From: Pseudobacter ginsenosidimutans
Lineage (GTDB): Bacteria > Bacteroidota > Bacteroidia > Chitinophagales > Chitinophagaceae
Reading direction: 5' to 3'
DNA length: 64,000 nucleotides
NCBI RefSeq assembly: GCF_007970185.1
Contig: NZ_CP042431.1
Coordinates: 2,356,001-2,420,000, forward strand
The translations under genes and the position numbers were made by a program. Under the pieces are notes generated by a model, which was not told the origin of the DNA, made no database searches, and saw nothing but the letters and a program-made list of their open reading frames with translations. Each line of letters starts with the position of its first letter. Position 1 is the stretch's first letter. Below are positions 53,751-61,727 of this stretch, in pieces.

Positions 53751-55874
53751 TTACACCACCTTCTTTACGAAAAGGCGACCGGAGTTGATAGCGAGCACTA
53801 CATCGCTCAATCCCATCACCAATGCTCCAAAGGTAGGGGTGAGCAGGCCAAAAGCGGCCACGGGTATCGCAACAATATTGTAAGCGAAGGCCCAGAACAG
53901 GTTCTGGCGGATAGTCATGTAGGTATGCCTTCCCAGTCCGAGTGATAGGGGCAGGTTTTTGATGCCATTGTCCATCAGCACCACGTCGGCGGTTTGCATG
54001 GCCACCTGGGATGCATCGCTGAGTGAAATACCTACTGTGGCTTTCGCGAGCGCCGGTGCATCGTTGATGCCATCGCCCACCATGGCTGTGGGCCCTTTGA
54101 GGGTGAGGTCTTCCACCACACCGAGTTTTTCCTGCGGGGTTTGTTCTGCAATCACTTCATCGATGCCGAGGAAATCCGCCAGCTGCCTGCATTTATCGTA
54201 GCGGTCGCCACTGAGCAGGATGGTACGGATATTCTTATGACGAAGGTATTGCACTACTGTCATGGCTTCCGGGCGTACTTCATCCTTCACATCGATCCAT
54301 CCCACCAGTACATCGTTCTTAACGATGTACACATTGTGAGCAGCATCGCTGGTGAGGCCCTGTGCAATTTTGTAAGAACCGGCCTGCCAGGTATCACCCT
54401 CTTTGGTGCGGCCTTTCATGCCGAGACCTTTCACTTCTTCAATTTTCTCCCAGCGGATCACCTGGCTTTGTTTCCATTCCCTGGCGATACATTGTGCGAT
54501 GGGGTGATTGGAATATTTTTCGAGGGAGAAGACGATCTGTTTGAACTCCTCATCGCTGATGGCATTGCTTGTTTTTTCGAACGCTGCAATCACGAAATCA
54601 CCGGTGGTAAGCGTTCCTGTTTTATCGAAAACCACTTGTTGGATATTTCTGAATAGTTCCAGGCTTTTGGCATTACGGAAGAGAACGCCGCTGCGCGCCG
54701 CACGTCCGAGTCCAACTGCAATAGCGGCTGGCGTTGCCAGTCCCATAGCGCATGGGCAGGCGATCACCAGTACTGCGATACTTCGCATGAGCGAGGCCGT
54801 GAAATCCTGCAGGATGATCCAGTTGGCAATGAGCGTCACCGCTGCGATGCCGAGTACGATGGGAACGAAGATGGCGCTGATCTTATCGGCCATTTGTTGT
54901 ACAGGCGGTTTCTCTCCCTGAGCACGTTTCACCAGGTCTATGATATTGGAGAGAACAGAATTTTTGGCTTCGGCGGTCACATAGGCTTTCACTGTTCCGT
55001 CTACCAGCAGGCTGCCGCCAATGAGATGCTCTTTTGGTTTTTTGACGATGGGCATGCTTTCTCCGGTGATGATGCTTTCATTCACGGTAGCATCGCCCCA
55101 GAGGATCTTGCAGTCGGCAGGCACTTGTTCTCCATTTTTGATCAGGAGGATATCGCCTACTCGGAGGGTTGTGTTCTCCACGGGGAAAACATGTTCCTGG
55201 TGCTGATCATCGTAAGCGATCATATTGGCCATCACTTTCTGTGAGCGGGCCAGTTTGTTGAGGGATTTTTGTGTGCTCTGAATGCTGGCATCTTCCATCC
55301 AGTTGCCAAGGAACACAAGTGTGATCACCGATGCGGCGGTTTCAAAGAAGAGGTATCCTTCTCCCAGTCCGAGCAATGCTCCGGCAAGACTGTACACATA
55401 TGCAGCTGTAGCGCCGATGGCAATGAGTACATTCATATTGGGCATTCCATTGCGGATGCTTTTGATGGCGCTCTTTCCAAAGAAGTCCATACCCACGATG
55501 TATACGGGAGTGGCCAGTGCCATTTGGATCCAGGGATTCATCAGCCAGTGGATATGTATCCACCGGTCAAACATATGCAGCAGGAGGGGGAGTGTAAAGA
55601 TGATACAGAAAAGAAAGCGTTCTTGATGGTTTTTGAGGAACCTCTTCTTATTTGTATTGAGTTGCGCATCGCCTGCGTCTACGGTGTAGCCGAGTGATTC
55701 GATGCCTTTGAGGATCTCATCTTTTTTATTTTGTCCATTGATGATGAAGCTGACATCTCCACCTGCCAGGTTCACTTTTACATCCTGTAATCCTTTTTTT
55801 TCGAGAAACTGGCGGATCGTCAATACGCAGTTCGAGCAGTCCATCCCATCTACTTTCCAATTCACTGTTTCCAT
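53751..55874 (-). CDS. copA: Copper-type heavy-metal P-type ATPase
   Basis: A 707-residue pump with one N-terminal metal-binding domain (GMDCSNCVLTI), eight membrane segments, the intramembrane CPC motif in VIACPCAMGLATPAAIAVG, actuator TGES (ITGESMPI), phosphorylation motif DKTGTLTTG, HP motif NHPIAQ and hinge GDGINDAPALA. CPC and the single HMA domain are typical of Cu+ exporters. No copper-responsive regulator is near. A TAAATTTG -7 box lies at 55914-55907 on the minus strand. Confidence 0.92.
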   Translation of the reverse strand: METVNWKVDGMDCSNCVLTIRQFLEKKGLQDVKVNLAGGDVSFIINGQNKKDEILKGIESLGYTVDAGDAQLNTNKKRFLKNHQERFLFCIIFTLPLLLHMFDRWIHIHWLMNPWIQMALATPVYIVGMDFFGKSAIKSIRNGMPNMNVLIAIGATAAYVYSLAGALLGLGEGYLFFETAASVITLVFLGNWMEDASIQSTQKSLNKLARSQKVMANMIAYDDQHQEHVFPVENTTLRVGDILLIKNGEQVPADCKILWGDATVNESIITGESMPIVKKPKEHLIGGSLLVDGTVKAYVTAEAKNSVLSNIIDLVKRAQGEKPPVQQMADKISAIFVPIVLGIAAVTLIANWIILQDFTASLMRSIAVLVIACPCAMGLATPAAIAVGLGRAARSGVLFRNAKSLELFRNIQQVVFDKTGTLTTGDFVIAAFEKTSNAISDEEFKQIVFSLEKYSNHPIAQCIAREWKQSQVIRWEKIEEVKGLGMKGRTKEGDTWQAGSYKIAQGLTSDAAHNVYIVKNDVLVGWIDVKDEVRPEAMTVVQYLRHKNIRTILLSGDRYDKCRQLADFLGIDEVIAEQTPQEKLGVVEDLTLKGPTAMVGDGINDAPALAKATVGISLSDASQVAMQTADVVLMDNGIKNLPLSLGLGRHTYMTIRQNLFWAFAYNIVAIPVAAFGLLTPTFGALVMGLSDVVLAINSGRLFVKKVV

Positions 55875-55906
55875 TGCTTAGAGGTTTAAATTGATCAAGC
55901 GGTATG

Positions 55907-55989
55907 CAAATTTACCGAAGAGAGCCGGGAAGGGCCTTATATGATAACCAATAATATCGCTGCACGGTTGCAAATTCAAGGTATATTTG
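55907..55989. promoter_or_regulatory. Divergent promoter region of copA and tsaE
   Basis: TAAATTTG (55914-55907, minus) faces copA and TATATTTG (55982-55989, plus) faces tsaE. The second ends 6 bp before the tsaE start, implying a near-leaderless mRNA. Neither has a convincing -33 box. Confidence 0.4.
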
Positions 55990-55995
55990 CGTTTT

Positions 55996-56409
55996 ATGCA
56001 AGTATCATTTACCCTGGATACCATTCATGAAGCGGCCCGCAAACTTTGGGAAGCAGCTGGCGACCGCAAGGTTTTCGCCTTTCATGGCCCGATGGGAGCC
56101 GGGAAAACTACATTTGTTCATGCCCTGTGCGATGTGAAGGAAGTGACCAGTACGGTGGGAAGCCCTACGTTTTCCATCATCAACGAGTATGCCTACCCCG
56201 GTGGTCAGCTCTATCATATCGACCTGTACAGGCTGAAGGACGAAGAAGAGGCTATCAGGGCCGGCGTGGAAGATTGCCTTTATTCCGGCAATATCTGCCT
56301 GGTGGAGTGGCCGGAAAGGGCGGAAGGGATCTTTCCCGAAAATACCCTGTCCGTACATATTTCCGTAACTGATCCCAGTACCCGCTTCCTTCAGATAAAT
56401 GAGAAATAA
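55996..56409 (+). CDS. tsaE: tRNA threonylcarbamoyladenosine biosynthesis ATPase TsaE
   Basis: I start at ATG 55996 (MQVSFTLDTIHEAARKLWEA), giving 137 residues; an in-frame TTG lies three codons upstream. The Walker A is FHGPMGAGKTTFVHAL, with SPTFSIINEYAYPGG and LYHIDLYRLKDEEE following, and CLVEWPERA with the conserved Trp. TsaE partners TsaB/TsaD in making t6A37 on tRNAs. The following gene begins 38 bp downstream. Confidence 0.95.
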   Translation: MQVSFTLDTIHEAARKLWEAAGDRKVFAFHGPMGAGKTTFVHALCDVKEVTSTVGSPTFSIINEYAYPGGQLYHIDLYRLKDEEEAIRAGVEDCLYSGNICLVEWPERAEGIFPENTLSVHISVTDPSTRFLQINEK

Positions 56410-56447
56410 GTATATTTGATATAGCTGCCAATCAGAAAACAATCTTC

Positions 56448-57662
56448 ATGTCTCAGCAACGACCGATCATCAGCACCTCTTTCAGTTACGAAACACTTGA
56501 AGAAAAGCTAGATATAAAACCCAAAGGGGCTCAATTGCATATTGGTATTCCTAAGGAGACCGCTTTCCAGGAAAACCGGATTGCACTCACCCCCGATGCG
56601 GTAGGCGTACTGATCAGTAATGGTCATGATGTAGTGATCGAGCACAATGCCGGTGAAGCGGCGCATTTCCGTGACCGTGACTATACCGAAGCCGGCGCCC
56701 GCATCGTGTACGACAAGGCGGAAGTTTTCAAAGCGCCCATCCTCGTGAAGAGTGCGCCGGTAGTGGAAGAAGATATCCCCTACCTCCAGTTCAACCAGGT
56801 GATCATCTCTCCCATCCATCTTTCCGCTATGAAAGCGGAGCTGCTTCAAAAGATGATGGACAAGCGTATCACCGCCATCTCTTTCGAGAATCTGAAAGAT
56901 GATAGCGATAGTCTTCCCATTGTCCGAAGTATGAGTGAGATTGCAGGAAGTGCCGTGATGCTGATCGCCGGTCAGTACCTCAGTTCCGCCAATCACGGGA
57001 AAGGCGTTTTGCTTGGAGGCATCTCCGGTATTCCGCCCACCAAGGTGATCATCCTCGGAGCCGGTATCGTAGGCGAATTTGCCGCCCGCGCGGCCCTCGC
57101 ACTCGGCGCCTCCGTGAAAGTGTTCGACAGTAGTGTATACCGTCTAAAAAGATTGCAGAACAATATCGGACAGCGTATGTGGACTTCCGTTATAGAGCCA
57201 CGTATCCTGGCCAAGCAGCTCAAAACCTGCGAAGTGGCTGTAGGTGCGCTCGCTTCCACCACCGGCCGCACACCCGTTGTTGTCACCGAAGAAATGGTCA
57301 GCAATATGCGTCCGGGCAGTGTGATCATCGACGTTAGTATCGACCGTGGCGGCTGCTTCGAAACCTCCGAGATCACCAGTCATGAGCATCCCATCTTCAT
57401 GAAATACGGCGTGATCCATTATTGCGTACCAAACATTCCATCCGGCTTTGCCCGTACCGCCTCACAGGCCATCAGCAATGTACTGATGCCGCTGCTCCTC
57501 GAAGCAGGAGAAGAAGGTGGCTTCGAAAATCTTGTATGGCACAAAGTGCATCTTCGTAGCGGCATCTACATCTTCAAAGGCGCACTTACCAATTTCCATC
57601 TTAGTCAACGCTTTGATCTGAAGTACACGGACCTGAATTTGCTGATCGCTTCTCAACGTTAA
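56448..57662 (+). CDS. ald: Alanine dehydrogenase
   Basis: A 404-residue enzyme: HIGIPKETAFQENRIALTPDAV at the N-terminal substrate domain, NAGEAAHFRDRDY, and the NAD-binding fold with IILGAGIVGEFAA; the C-terminal part has VIIDVSIDRGGCFETSE and HYCVPNIPSGFARTASQA. The N-terminus is about 30 residues longer than in enzymes of about 370 residues. It converts alanine to pyruvate and ammonia, or works in reverse. The 3' end is followed at once by repeat copy B. Confidence 0.9.
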   Translation: MSQQRPIISTSFSYETLEEKLDIKPKGAQLHIGIPKETAFQENRIALTPDAVGVLISNGHDVVIEHNAGEAAHFRDRDYTEAGARIVYDKAEVFKAPILVKSAPVVEEDIPYLQFNQVIISPIHLSAMKAELLQKMMDKRITAISFENLKDDSDSLPIVRSMSEIAGSAVMLIAGQYLSSANHGKGVLLGGISGIPPTKVIILGAGIVGEFAARAALALGASVKVFDSSVYRLKRLQNNIGQRMWTSVIEPRILAKQLKTCEVAVGALASTTGRTPVVVTEEMVSNMRPGSVIIDVSIDRGGCFETSEITSHEHPIFMKYGVIHYCVPNIPSGFARTASQAISNVLMPLLLEAGEEGGFENLVWHKVHLRSGIYIFKGALTNFHLSQRFDLKYTDLNLLIASQR

Positions 57663-57665
57663 GTT

Positions 57666-57815
57666 GCTGCGAAGGTTCTGAAAAACGCGTGCTGGAAAAC
57701 AAACCGGCGCGGGAGAATATTATTTGAGCTGTGGATAGGAGAGATTGGGCTGTGGTGCTAAGCCGGGCTACTTCGCTTATGTTTTCAAGGCCCTCGTTTT
57801 TAGAACCTTCGCAGC
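57666..57815 (-). repeat. Variable-arm intergenic repeat, copy B
   Basis: Inverted arms 57666-57687 and 57795-57815 match over 21 bases (GCTGCGAAGGTTCT then AAAAACG) with one bulged G at 57680. The inside, read on the minus strand, has GGCCTTGAAAACATAAGC, CACAGCCCAA-like and TCTCCCGCGCCGGTTTGTTT, as in copies A and C. Length is 150 bp. The arm sequence is unrelated to those of A and C. The left arm starts 3 bp after the ald stop codon. Confidence 0.72.
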
Positions 57816-58178
57816 TATGTCTCCGCATGTGCAGCAGTCTGTGTTTTGCATCCGGCAATTTCAATCGCCACACACTTCTGCGTCTCATATATGAATTTTT
57901 GAGTTGCTATTGTCTGCCATTGTTTGGCTTGCTTTTCGGGGAGCTATCTTCGTGTGTGCAGCTTCGGTAGGTTAGCCTTGTTCAGTTACAGCTTTTTAAT
58001 GCCACGCTCAATCATACTCTTAAGGCAAAAGCAATATCTGTTGCATTTTCTCGGGGGCTTCGAAGTTTTTCCCATTTTCCCCTTTCGCTCATCATTGTAG
58101 TTTGAATGATCCGCAATACAACATAGTGTGTGCAGTTCAGGAATTGAATTTTGGTTGCAGCACGTTCCGGTACATGGA
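57816..58178. other. Intergenic stretch between two repeat copies
   Basis: 363 bp lie between oppositely oriented repeat copies B and C. Short open frames occur on the minus strand (one ends with KSMIERGIKKL near 57987), but none has a signal, domain or coding-like context. TGTGTGCAG-like 8-9-mers recur near 57823, 57953 and 58127. No gene is called here; it may be a decayed remnant. Confidence 0.4.
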
Positions 58179-58322
58179 GCAAAGGTGGTATGAAAAGTCC
58201 GGCCTTGAAAACAAAAGCTCATCGGCCCAATAGCATTACCACCGCCCAATCCATCCAACCCAAAGCCCAAAGAAATCCAACTGCGCTGGTTTGTTTTCCG
58301 GCCGGCGTTCATACCCCTTTGC
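58179..58322 (+). repeat. Variable-arm intergenic repeat, copy C
   Basis: Inverted arms 58179-58204 and 58300-58322 share GCAAAGG, GGTATGAA and CCGGCC with three small gaps. The inside, read on the plus strand, has GGCCTTGAAAACAAAAGC, the CCCAA-rich middle and CTGGTTTGTTTTCC, as in copies A and B. Length is 144 bp. It lies in opposite orientation to copy B and just after the end of the ABC transporter gene. Confidence 0.72.
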
Positions 58323-58334
58323 GACAACAAAAAA

Positions 58335-59000
58335 CTAAGACTTATAATCCAAAATACTGATCCTGCTCTCACAAAAGCTGTATTCCTGCGGATCATTGGA
58401 ACTAACGATGATGAGCCTCCCCCCGCCGTAGGCGCTGATGAGGCGCTGGTAGAGTGCGATGCCTTCGGCATCAAGATTGGTGCAGGGTTCATCCAGCAGC
58501 AGGCAGGAAACATTGGAGAAGATGGCCTGGGCCAGTTTCACGCGTTGTTTCATGCCGGAGCTGTAGAAGCGGATCTGTTTGTGAGCGGCTTTGGTGAGAC
58601 CGACAGTCTCGATGATCTGTGGAATGGTGAGTTGAGAAAGGAAAGGTTTGAATTGCTGGTGGAAATGCAGGAATTCGGTAACGCTCATTTCTTCGATGAG
58701 CTCCAGGTAAGGGGCTGCAATAGCGATCTGGCGGAAAGCGTGATCAGTTTCTACCTGATGAGATTTTTTGGTGGGATTGGTTTGTGTTGACTGAATGGCG
58801 GGGGCTTCAATGCTATAAGTAGCTTCTCCTTCGGAGAGTGCGATGGCGCCGCCAATGGCTTGCAGCAAAGTGCTTTTGCCTGAACCGTTTGGTCCGGTGA
58901 TAGCATATGAGTTACCTTCAATAAACTGGTAATCTACTTTACGGAAGATCCATTCGCGGTTGAAGCGCTTGCCTGCATTAGTCAGCGATATCTTCATCAA
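58335..59000 (-). CDS. ABC transporter ATP-binding protein
   Basis: This 221-residue ATPase has Walker A GPNGSGKSTLLQ, signature YSSGMKQRVKLAQA, and Walker B SCLLLDEPCTNLD. The short length and CcmA-like layout suggest an ATPase lacking a C-terminal extension. Its start overlaps the end of lpxA by 23 bp, so it is translated from the same mRNA. No permease gene follows in the window, so its partner is unknown. Confidence 0.85.
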   Translation of the reverse strand: MMKISLTNAGKRFNREWIFRKVDYQFIEGNSYAITGPNGSGKSTLLQAIGGAIALSEGEATYSIEAPAIQSTQTNPTKKSHQVETDHAFRQIAIAAPYLELIEEMSVTEFLHFHQQFKPFLSQLTIPQIIETVGLTKAAHKQIRFYSSGMKQRVKLAQAIFSNVSCLLLDEPCTNLDAEGIALYQRLISAYGGGRLIIVSSNDPQEYSFCESRISILDYKS

Positions 59001-59784
59001 CGCTATTTTTTGACCAGCGTTTAATGATACCGCGTCCGCTCTCGCGAATAAAGGTTACGATCTCATCGCGCTCGTCGGTGGCAGGGAATTCTTCTTCCAG
59101 GAATTCGAGGGCCTGGGAAGTGTTCATGCCTTTGTTGTAGATGATGCGATAGATATCGAGCAGGTGATTGATCTTGTCAACGGTGAAGCCTCTGCGCTTG
59201 AGACCAACGGAGTTAACGCCGGAATAGCTGAGGGGTTGACGGCCTGCCTTGATGAAGGGAGGGATGTCTTTACCTACCAGTGAACCGCCGCTCACGAAGG
59301 AGTGGGCGCCGATCTTTACGAACTGGTGAACTGCGCACATGCCACCGAGGATGGCCCAATCGCCCATTTCAACGTGACCCGCAATCTGGGTGTTGTTGCT
59401 CATGATGCAGTTGTTGCCGATCATACAGTCGTGTGCAATATGGCTGTAGGCCATGATCAGGCAATTGCTGCCGACCTTGGTCTTACCTCTGTCATTAGTG
59501 CCGCGGTTGATGGTGACGAACTCGCGGATAGTGGTATTGTCGCCGATCTCAACGAGTGTATCTTCGCCGCCAAATTTCAGATCCTGGGGTATTGCCGCGA
59601 TTACGGCGCCGGGGAAGATCCGGCAATTCTTTCCAATGCGGGCGCCTTCCATGATAGTTACATTACTGCCTATCCAGGTCCCTTCACCAATCTCAACGTT
59701 CTGATGGATAACAGTGAAAGGATCAACTTTCACGTTAGTGGCCAGCTTTGCATTGGGATGAATGTACGTATGCGGATGGATCAT
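58978..59784 (-). CDS. lpxA: UDP-N-acetylglucosamine acyltransferase
   Basis: I start at ATG 59784 (MIHPHTYIHPNAKLA), giving 268 residues, the normal size; the frame is open 44 codons further up to 59916 without matching the family. The protein is a left-handed beta helix of hexapeptide repeats, with the catalytic His in YSHIAHDCMIGNN and the nucleotide-binding C-terminal region VNSVGLKRRGFT. LpxA performs the first step of lipid A synthesis, adding a 3-hydroxyacyl chain to UDP-GlcNAc. Confidence 0.95.
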   Translation of the reverse strand: MIHPHTYIHPNAKLATNVKVDPFTVIHQNVEIGEGTWIGSNVTIMEGARIGKNCRIFPGAVIAAIPQDLKFGGEDTLVEIGDNTTIREFVTINRGTNDRGKTKVGSNCLIMAYSHIAHDCMIGNNCIMSNNTQIAGHVEMGDWAILGGMCAVHQFVKIGAHSFVSGGSLVGKDIPPFIKAGRQPLSYSGVNSVGLKRRGFTVDKINHLLDIYRIIYNKGMNTSQALEFLEEEFPATDERDEIVTFIRESGRGIIKRWSKNSVDEDIAD

Positions 59785-59959
59785 TTGATTTACGTTCTTA
59801 AGTGTAGTTACAGGAAGAGGGTTCATGGTATTGAATTCAGCCCCATCCCCATTGGGGTTTTGGTTTTGCAAACCACTAACAGGGTCTTGCTTTAAAGTTT
59901 GGCGTTTGATACTCAATTGATCAGCTAAAAGAGTTAAAGTCGGATTTCAAGCCGACCCG

Positions 59960-59967
59960 CAAAAATA
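59960..59967 (-). promoter_or_regulatory. -7 promoter box upstream of lpxA
   Basis: TATTTTTG on the minus strand fits the -7 consensus, 175 bp before the chosen lpxA start; no good -33 box is visible. It lies in the 237-bp gap between lpxC-fabZ and lpxA, whose remaining bases hold only the 44-codon in-frame extension of lpxA. Confidence 0.35.
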
Positions 59968-60021
59968 TAACTTATATACAAACGAACTTTTTTATTCTTA
60001 GTATACGTGCGGGTTATGTTT

Positions 60022-61428
60022 TTAACCGCGTTTTACCAATTGCGCCATCAAATCACCTTCGGTGGCGACCTTATTACCTACATATACCGTGCCTCTCATT
60101 TCACAGATGCCGCGGCGGATGGGCGACAATAGTTCCATTTTCAGGATCATTGTATCACCCGGAACCACTTTCTGCTTGAATTTCACGCTGTCGATCTTGA
60201 TAAAATAAGTATCGTATTCGCCGGGAGGCATGGCATTGATAGCAAGGATACCACCGCACTGTGCAAGGGCTTCCACCTGCAATACGCCAGGCATTACCGG
60301 GTTATTGGGAAAATGTCCTTTGAAGAACCATTCGTCGAAAGTCACATTCTTCACGCCAACGATCTGCTTGTCAGACAGTTCAATGATCTTGTCCACCAGC
60401 AGGAACGGGTGGCGGTGAGGAAGTGTTTTTTCTATTTGTTGCAATGAATAAACCGGGGGTTGATTGGGATCGTACACCGGAATATTCTTCAGTTGCTTGT
60501 TCTTCTTAATGTATTGTTTGATCACCCTGGCAAAGTCCACATTGGTGCTGTGTCCCGGCCTGTTGGCAATGATATGCGCCTTGATGGGATAACCGATCAG
60601 TGCCAGGTCGCCCACAACATCCAGCAGTTTATGACGGGCAGGCTCATTCGGAAAACGGAGCTCGAGGTTGTTGAGGTAACCTTCGCTCTTCACTTCCATC
60701 TTCTTTCTGCCGAAAGCTTTTGCCAGTCTTTCCATCTCATCTTCGGTAACAGGCTTATCCACTACCACGATGGCATTGTTGATGTCGCCGCCTTTGATGA
60801 GATTATGTTCCAGCAGCATTTCCAGCTCGTGCAGGAATACGAAAGTGCGGCAGGATGATATCTCGGATTTGAATTCACTCATATGCTTCAGGCCGGCATG
60901 CTGGGTTCCCAGTACGGGGCTGTTGAAGTCGATGAGGGTGGTGATCTTATAATCTGTAGCAGGAAGAGCAGTCATTTCCACTCTCTTCTTTTCGTCGTAA
61001 TGAGAGATGTTCTGGTCGATGAAATACCATTGTTTTGCGGCATCCTGTTCCAGTACACCTGCTTTTTCGATGATCTCCACAAAAGGAGCGGAGCTTCCGT
61101 CCATGATGGGGATCTCAGGACCGTTCAGTTCAATCAGGCAGTTGTCTACTCCCATACCTACAAGCGCAGCCAGGATATGCTCTACTGTGCTCACTTTGGC
61201 GCCATTGTCTTCCAGGGTGGTACCTCTTGAAGTATCGGTCACCAGGTCGCAGTCGGCTTTGATCACCGGTTGGCCGGGCATATCTACACGTTGAAACTGG
61301 AAACCGAAGCCCGGATTAGCGGGTTTCAGGGTCATGTCAACTTTAGAGCCGGTATGCAGGCCCGTGCCTGAAATACTGATCGCCGATCCGAGAGTATGCT
61401 GCTTGTCAGGATTGAAGTTCGCGTCCAT
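60022..61428 (-). CDS. lpxC-fabZ: Bifunctional LpxC deacetylase / FabZ dehydratase
   Basis: A 468-residue fusion typical of Bacteroidota. The LpxC half (about 1-310) has the zinc ligands in VSTVEHILAALVGMG and HKLLDVVGDLALIG, plus IPIMDGSSAPF. The FabZ half (about 320-468) has LPHRHPFLLVDKI with the catalytic His and GHFPNNPVMPGVLQVEALAQCGG with the catalytic Glu. LpxC commits UDP-GlcNAc derivatives to lipid A; FabZ makes unsaturated acyl-ACP in fatty-acid synthesis, so the fusion links both pathways. Inhibitor-relevant residues are intact. Confidence 0.96.
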   Translation of the reverse strand: MDANFNPDKQHTLGSAISISGTGLHTGSKVDMTLKPANPGFGFQFQRVDMPGQPVIKADCDLVTDTSRGTTLEDNGAKVSTVEHILAALVGMGVDNCLIELNGPEIPIMDGSSAPFVEIIEKAGVLEQDAAKQWYFIDQNISHYDEKKRVEMTALPATDYKITTLIDFNSPVLGTQHAGLKHMSEFKSEISSCRTFVFLHELEMLLEHNLIKGGDINNAIVVVDKPVTEDEMERLAKAFGRKKMEVKSEGYLNNLELRFPNEPARHKLLDVVGDLALIGYPIKAHIIANRPGHSTNVDFARVIKQYIKKNKQLKNIPVYDPNQPPVYSLQQIEKTLPHRHPFLLVDKIIELSDKQIVGVKNVTFDEWFFKGHFPNNPVMPGVLQVEALAQCGGILAINAMPPGEYDTYFIKIDSVKFKQKVVPGDTMILKMELLSPIRRGICEMRGTVYVGNKVATEGDLMAQLVKRG

Positions 61429-61446
61429 TCAATTTTTTTAGATGCG

Positions 61447-61454
61447 CAAAGATA
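61447..61454 (-). promoter_or_regulatory. -7 promoter box of lpxC-fabZ
   Basis: TATCTTTG on the minus strand lies 18 bp before the lpxC start and fits the -7 box, without a clear -33 box. The rest of the gap, 61455-61663, shows nothing. Confidence 0.5.
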
Positions 61455-61663
61455 CATATCAACGTCTTACTACCTCCCTAAGTTGCATTGATATTTTACG
61501 GGTTGGCATCAGGAAAGGGCTGATTGGTGGTGAATCCCGCTATAGCAGTGAGTTTCATACGATTAGAAAAATGTTTAAAAAGTATGAATGGAACTTCGAA
61601 CGCGATTAGCGGTATGAAATAAAAACTAATATGAACACCACAGGGCAAATCTGGCCGTTTTCA

Positions 61664-61699
61664 ACAAAAAAAGCATGGCTGAATGAACTGCCATGCTCT
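61664..61699 (-). terminator. Intrinsic terminator after lpxD
   Basis: Read on the minus strand, AGCATGGC and GCCATGCT form a perfect eight-base stem with a ten-base loop, followed by TTTTTTTG. It separates lpxD from lpxC-fabZ. Confidence 0.8.
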
Positions 61700-61727
61700 A
61701 AAGAATTTTATGCTAAGCCCGGAACTT

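Noticed and set aside
57986..58513. 175-codon minus-strand frame
   Set aside because: It crosses repeat copy C and the 3' end of the ABC gene on the same strand in another frame; composition is not protein-like.
59785..59916. 44-codon N-terminal extension of lpxA
   Set aside because: Family alignment starts at MIHPHTYIHP; the extra sequence has no family match.
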